A DNA stretch of 7,414 bases from Roseiarcus sp050013275 (GTDB taxonomy: Bacteria; Pseudomonadota; Alphaproteobacteria; Rhizobiales; Beijerinckiaceae): positions 1 to 7,414 of the forward strand of contig JBEKFO010000205.1 in NCBI GenBank assembly GCA_050013275.1. The letters are read 5' to 3'. The notes under the pieces are model-generated. The model saw nothing but the letters and a program-made list of their open reading frames with translations. It was not told the DNA's origin and did not search any database. How positions within the stretch are numbered: position 1 is the stretch's first letter; each line of letters starts with the position of its first letter. Made by a program: the position numbers and the translations under genes. This document shows, one piece after another, positions 5,833 through 7,414 of this stretch.

Positions 5833-6230
5833 ACCTGCTTCTCGTCGTCGCCGTCGCGCTCGTCGACGCCGACGATCGCGTGCTGATCGCCCAGCGCCCC
5901 AAGGGCAAGGCGCTGGAGGGCCTGTGGGAGTTTCCCGGCGGCAAGCTCGACCCGGGCGAGCGGCCCGAGGACGCGCTGATCCGCGAGGTGCGCGAGGAGC
6001 TCGGCATTCTCGTCAAGGCGCCGTGCCTGGCGCCGCTGACGTTCGCCAGCCATGCCTACGACGACTTCCACCTCATGATGCCGCTCTACGTCTGCCGGCG
6101 CTGGGAGGGCTTCGTGCAGCCGCTGGAGGGCCAAGCGCTGAAGTGGGTCCGGCCGCGCGACCTGCGGAATTATCCCATGCCGCCGGCCGACGAGCCGCTG
6201 GTGCCGCACCTAGTGGACTTGTTGGGGTGA
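5829..6230 (+). CDS. mutT: MutT-type Nudix hydrolase (8-oxo-dGTP diphosphatase), 133 aa
   Basis: Probably hydrolyses oxidised nucleotides such as 8-oxo-dGTP to the monophosphate, keeping them out of DNA. The complete Nudix box is visible: G38, E44, then REVREELGI at 52-60, with the metal-binding Glu residues in place. WEFPGGK (33-39) just before it, and AQRPKGK (21-27) before that, are typical of MutT. Start: the frame is open far upstream inside argJ, but homology begins at LNLLLVVAVALVDADDRVLIA. A TTG at 5829 supplies the initiator and overlaps the argJ stop as TTGA. No strong ribosome binding site precedes it, so translation is probably coupled to argJ. The length of 133 residues is normal for MutT. 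Nudix enzymes vary in substrate, so the exact nucleotide is inferred from family resemblance; the position behind argJ supports orthology with alphaproteobacterial mutT. Confidence 0.93.
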   Translation: MNLLLVVAVALVDADDRVLIAQRPKGKALEGLWEFPGGKLDPGERPEDALIREVREELGILVKAPCLAPLTFASHAYDDFHLMMPLYVCRRWEGFVQPLEGQALKWVRPRDLRNYPMPPADEPLVPHLVDLLG

Positions 6231-6326
6231 CGGCGGGGAGATCACACCGGCGACCGCAAACAATGGCCCGTCATGGGTCAGTATCTTGGTCGGTCGGCAT
6301 CATTCGTCGAGCGCCGCCACGTCGTC

Positions 6327-6358
6327 GTGAAAATCAACCGAATTTGGATAAAATATCC
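6327..6358 (+). promoter_or_regulatory. Likely antitoxin promoter with palindromic operator
   Basis: The 13-mer GGATAAAATATCC (6346-6358) is a perfect 5-3-5 inverted repeat. It contains TAAAAT (6349-6354), a good -10 match, with GTGAAA (6327-6332) 16 bases before it as a passable -35. A palindrome across the -10 of an antitoxin gene is the expected layout for self-repression by Phd/YefM proteins. The ATG lies 18 bases after the palindrome. This is an AT-rich island in GC-rich surroundings. Confidence 0.5.
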
Positions 6359-6376
6359 CCATTGGAGATTTGTCCC

Positions 6377-6595
6377 ATGTCCTCGACCCGCGTCACCGCC
6401 AGCCAGTTCCAGCAATCTTTCGGGGCGCTGAGCGACAAGGCGCGCCACGAACCGGTGGTCATCACCAAGCACGGACGCGATTCGCTGGTCGTCATGTCGG
6501 CGGAGGAATGGGCGCGATTGAAGCGGCGCGATCGGCGCGTCGGCCTGGCGGGCGATCTCCCCGAGGAATGGATCGAAGCCGTGCAGCGGACGTGA
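6377..6595 (+). CDS. Phd/YefM-family antitoxin, 72 aa, no adjacent toxin
   Basis: Small DNA-binding antitoxin of the prevent-host-death family. The N-terminal fold is typical: VTASQFQQSFGALSDKA (6-22), then the strand pair PVVITKHGRDSLVVMSAEEW (26-45), giving the beta-alpha core that dimerises and binds the operator. The C-terminal tail (46-72, RRDRRVGLAGDLPEEWIEA) would be the disordered toxin-binding part. GGAG nine bases before the ATG supports the start. In type II toxin-antitoxin pairs the toxin gene follows directly or overlaps; here only 75 bases separate the stop from xerC, too few for a toxin, and the 146 bases upstream hold none either. It is therefore an orphan: a relic of a broken module, a partner for a toxin elsewhere, or a stand-alone repressor. 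Family call is firm, role inferred. Confidence 0.88.
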   Translation: MSSTRVTASQFQQSFGALSDKARHEPVVITKHGRDSLVVMSAEEWARLKRRDRRVGLAGDLPEEWIEAVQRT

Positions 6596-6670
6596 CGCCG
6601 GGCGACAACGGCCGGTTAAGGACGGTGTGCGAGCATCGCCGCGTCGATGATAGCGGAGCCCGGACCAGCC

Positions 6671-7414
6671 ATGCCCCGTGAAGACGCCCTCGCCCACGCC
6701 GCCCTGCCCGCCGCGCCCGATCTCGCAGCGATCGTCGTCGCGTGGCTCGGCCATTTGCGCAACGAGCGCCGGCTCGCCGCGCTGACGCTGGAGGCCTACG
6801 GGCGCGATATCAGGCAGTTTCTCGCCTTCCTGACCGAGCGATTTGACGCCCCGCCGACGATCGCCGATTTCGTCGGTCTCGCCCCCGCCGATCTGCGCGC
6901 GTTCCTGGCGCGCCGGCGCGCCGAGGAGATCGACGGGCGCTCGCTGCAACGCGCCCTTTCGAGCTTACGCTCGCTCGCGCGCCATATCGCGCGCGAAGGC
7001 GGCGGTGCGGCCTCCGCCTTCGCAGCATTGCGCGCCCCGCGCGCCGCCCGCCGTCTGCCGCGGGCGCTGCCCGTCGCCGACGCCAGGGCGGTGGCGACGA
7101 CCGCCGTCCGCGAAGGCGAAGCGCGCGAGCCGTGGATCATCGCGCGCGACGCGGCGGTGCTCGCGCTGCTCTACGGGGCCGGCCTGCGCATCGGCGAAGC
7201 GCTGTCGATCCGCCGCCGCGACGCGCCGATCGGCGGCGTCGACGCGATCACGGTTGTCGGCAAGGGCGCCAAGACGCGTAGCGCCGCCGTCATCGCGCCG
7301 GTGCGCGCGGCGATCGAGACCTATCTGCAACTCTGCCCCTATGTTCTGAAGGCCGACGGCCCGCTGTTCGTCGGCGCCAAGGGCGGGCCGCTGTCGCCGC
7401 GCATCATCCAGCTC
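6671..7414 (+). CDS. xerC: Tyrosine recombinase XerC (partial, 3' end outside window)
   Basis: Site-specific recombinase that, with XerD, resolves chromosome dimers at dif during division. 248 codons are present of a usual 300-330, open to the window edge. The N-terminal SAM-like core-binding domain covers about residues 18-110, with the family pattern WLGHLRNERRLAALTLEAYG and, further on, SLQRALSSLRSLARHIAREG. The catalytic domain begins near 125; the first catalytic arginine is in LLYGAGLRIGEAL (R173), and the lysine of the beta hairpin is in VVGKGAKTR (K198). The HxxR motif, the second His/Trp and the tyrosine nucleophile lie past the edge and cannot be checked. The ATG at 6671 has GGAG twelve bases upstream, rather far, so the start is probable but not certain. 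Resemblance is closer to chromosomal alphaproteobacterial XerC than to phage or integron integrases, though XerD cannot be fully excluded. Confidence 0.88.
   Translation, partial: MPREDALAHAALPAAPDLAAIVVAWLGHLRNERRLAALTLEAYGRDIRQFLAFLTERFDAPPTIADFVGLAPADLRAFLARRRAEEIDGRSLQRALSSLRSLARHIAREGGGAASAFAALRAPRAARRLPRALPVADARAVATTAVREGEAREPWIIARDAAVLALLYGAGLRIGEALSIRRRDAPIGGVDAITVVGKGAKTRSAAVIAPVRAAIETYLQLCPYVLKADGPLFVGAKGGPLSPRIIQL

Noticed and set aside
1..7414. tRNA, rRNA, CRISPR array, insertion sequence or prophage attachment site
   Set aside because: No tRNA-like T-arm with acceptor pairing, no regularly spaced repeats, and no transposase or terminal repeats were seen by eye; xerC here looks chromosomal and not like a phage integrase.

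Overview
The window looks like chromosomal DNA of a GC-rich alphaproteobacterium, probably of the order Hyphomicrobiales (Rhizobiales). This rests on strong G/C use at third codon positions, on the gene run parvulin-type peptidyl-prolyl isomerase - argJ - mutT, which is familiar from that class, and on a XerC of the rhizobial style. The family cannot be fixed from the sequence; a methylotroph relative is possible but unproven.

Layout. Positions 1-894 (minus strand) hold the N-terminal 298 codons of an iron-dependent, NAD-linked alcohol dehydrogenase; its 3' end is outside the window. A 405-bp gap follows, holding a perfect inverted repeat and a possible promoter. Then comes a small, unrecognised helical protein of 79 residues (1300-1539, minus). 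From 1540 to 2532 there are almost 1000 bases with no gene I can support. On the plus strand, 2533-3243 encodes a class I SAM-dependent methyltransferase whose codon use differs visibly from its neighbours. After a 350-bp gap comes the tight block 3594-6230: a periplasmic parvulin PPIase, the arginine-biosynthesis enzyme ArgJ, and a MutT Nudix hydrolase whose TTG start overlaps the argJ stop. A solitary Phd/YefM-type antitoxin follows (6377-6595), and then the first 248 codons of xerC, which runs off the right edge.

How the parts fit. PPIase, argJ and mutT are probably co-transcribed, but they serve different processes (envelope protein folding, ornithine synthesis, nucleotide-pool sanitation). 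A large nested stem-loop between the PPIase and argJ may adjust their relative expression. The antitoxin has its own likely promoter and a palindromic operator, but no toxin gene lies beside it. The left half (small ORF, long gap, atypical methyltransferase) has the look of an accessory patch next to conserved housekeeping genes.

I did not find a clearly new multi-gene system. The points most worth a second look are the argJ leader stem-loop, the orphan antitoxin with its palindromic operator, the atypical methyltransferase, the pairing around the PPIase ribosome binding site, and the unusual Trp-Arg pair beside the catalytic histidines of the alcohol dehydrogenase.
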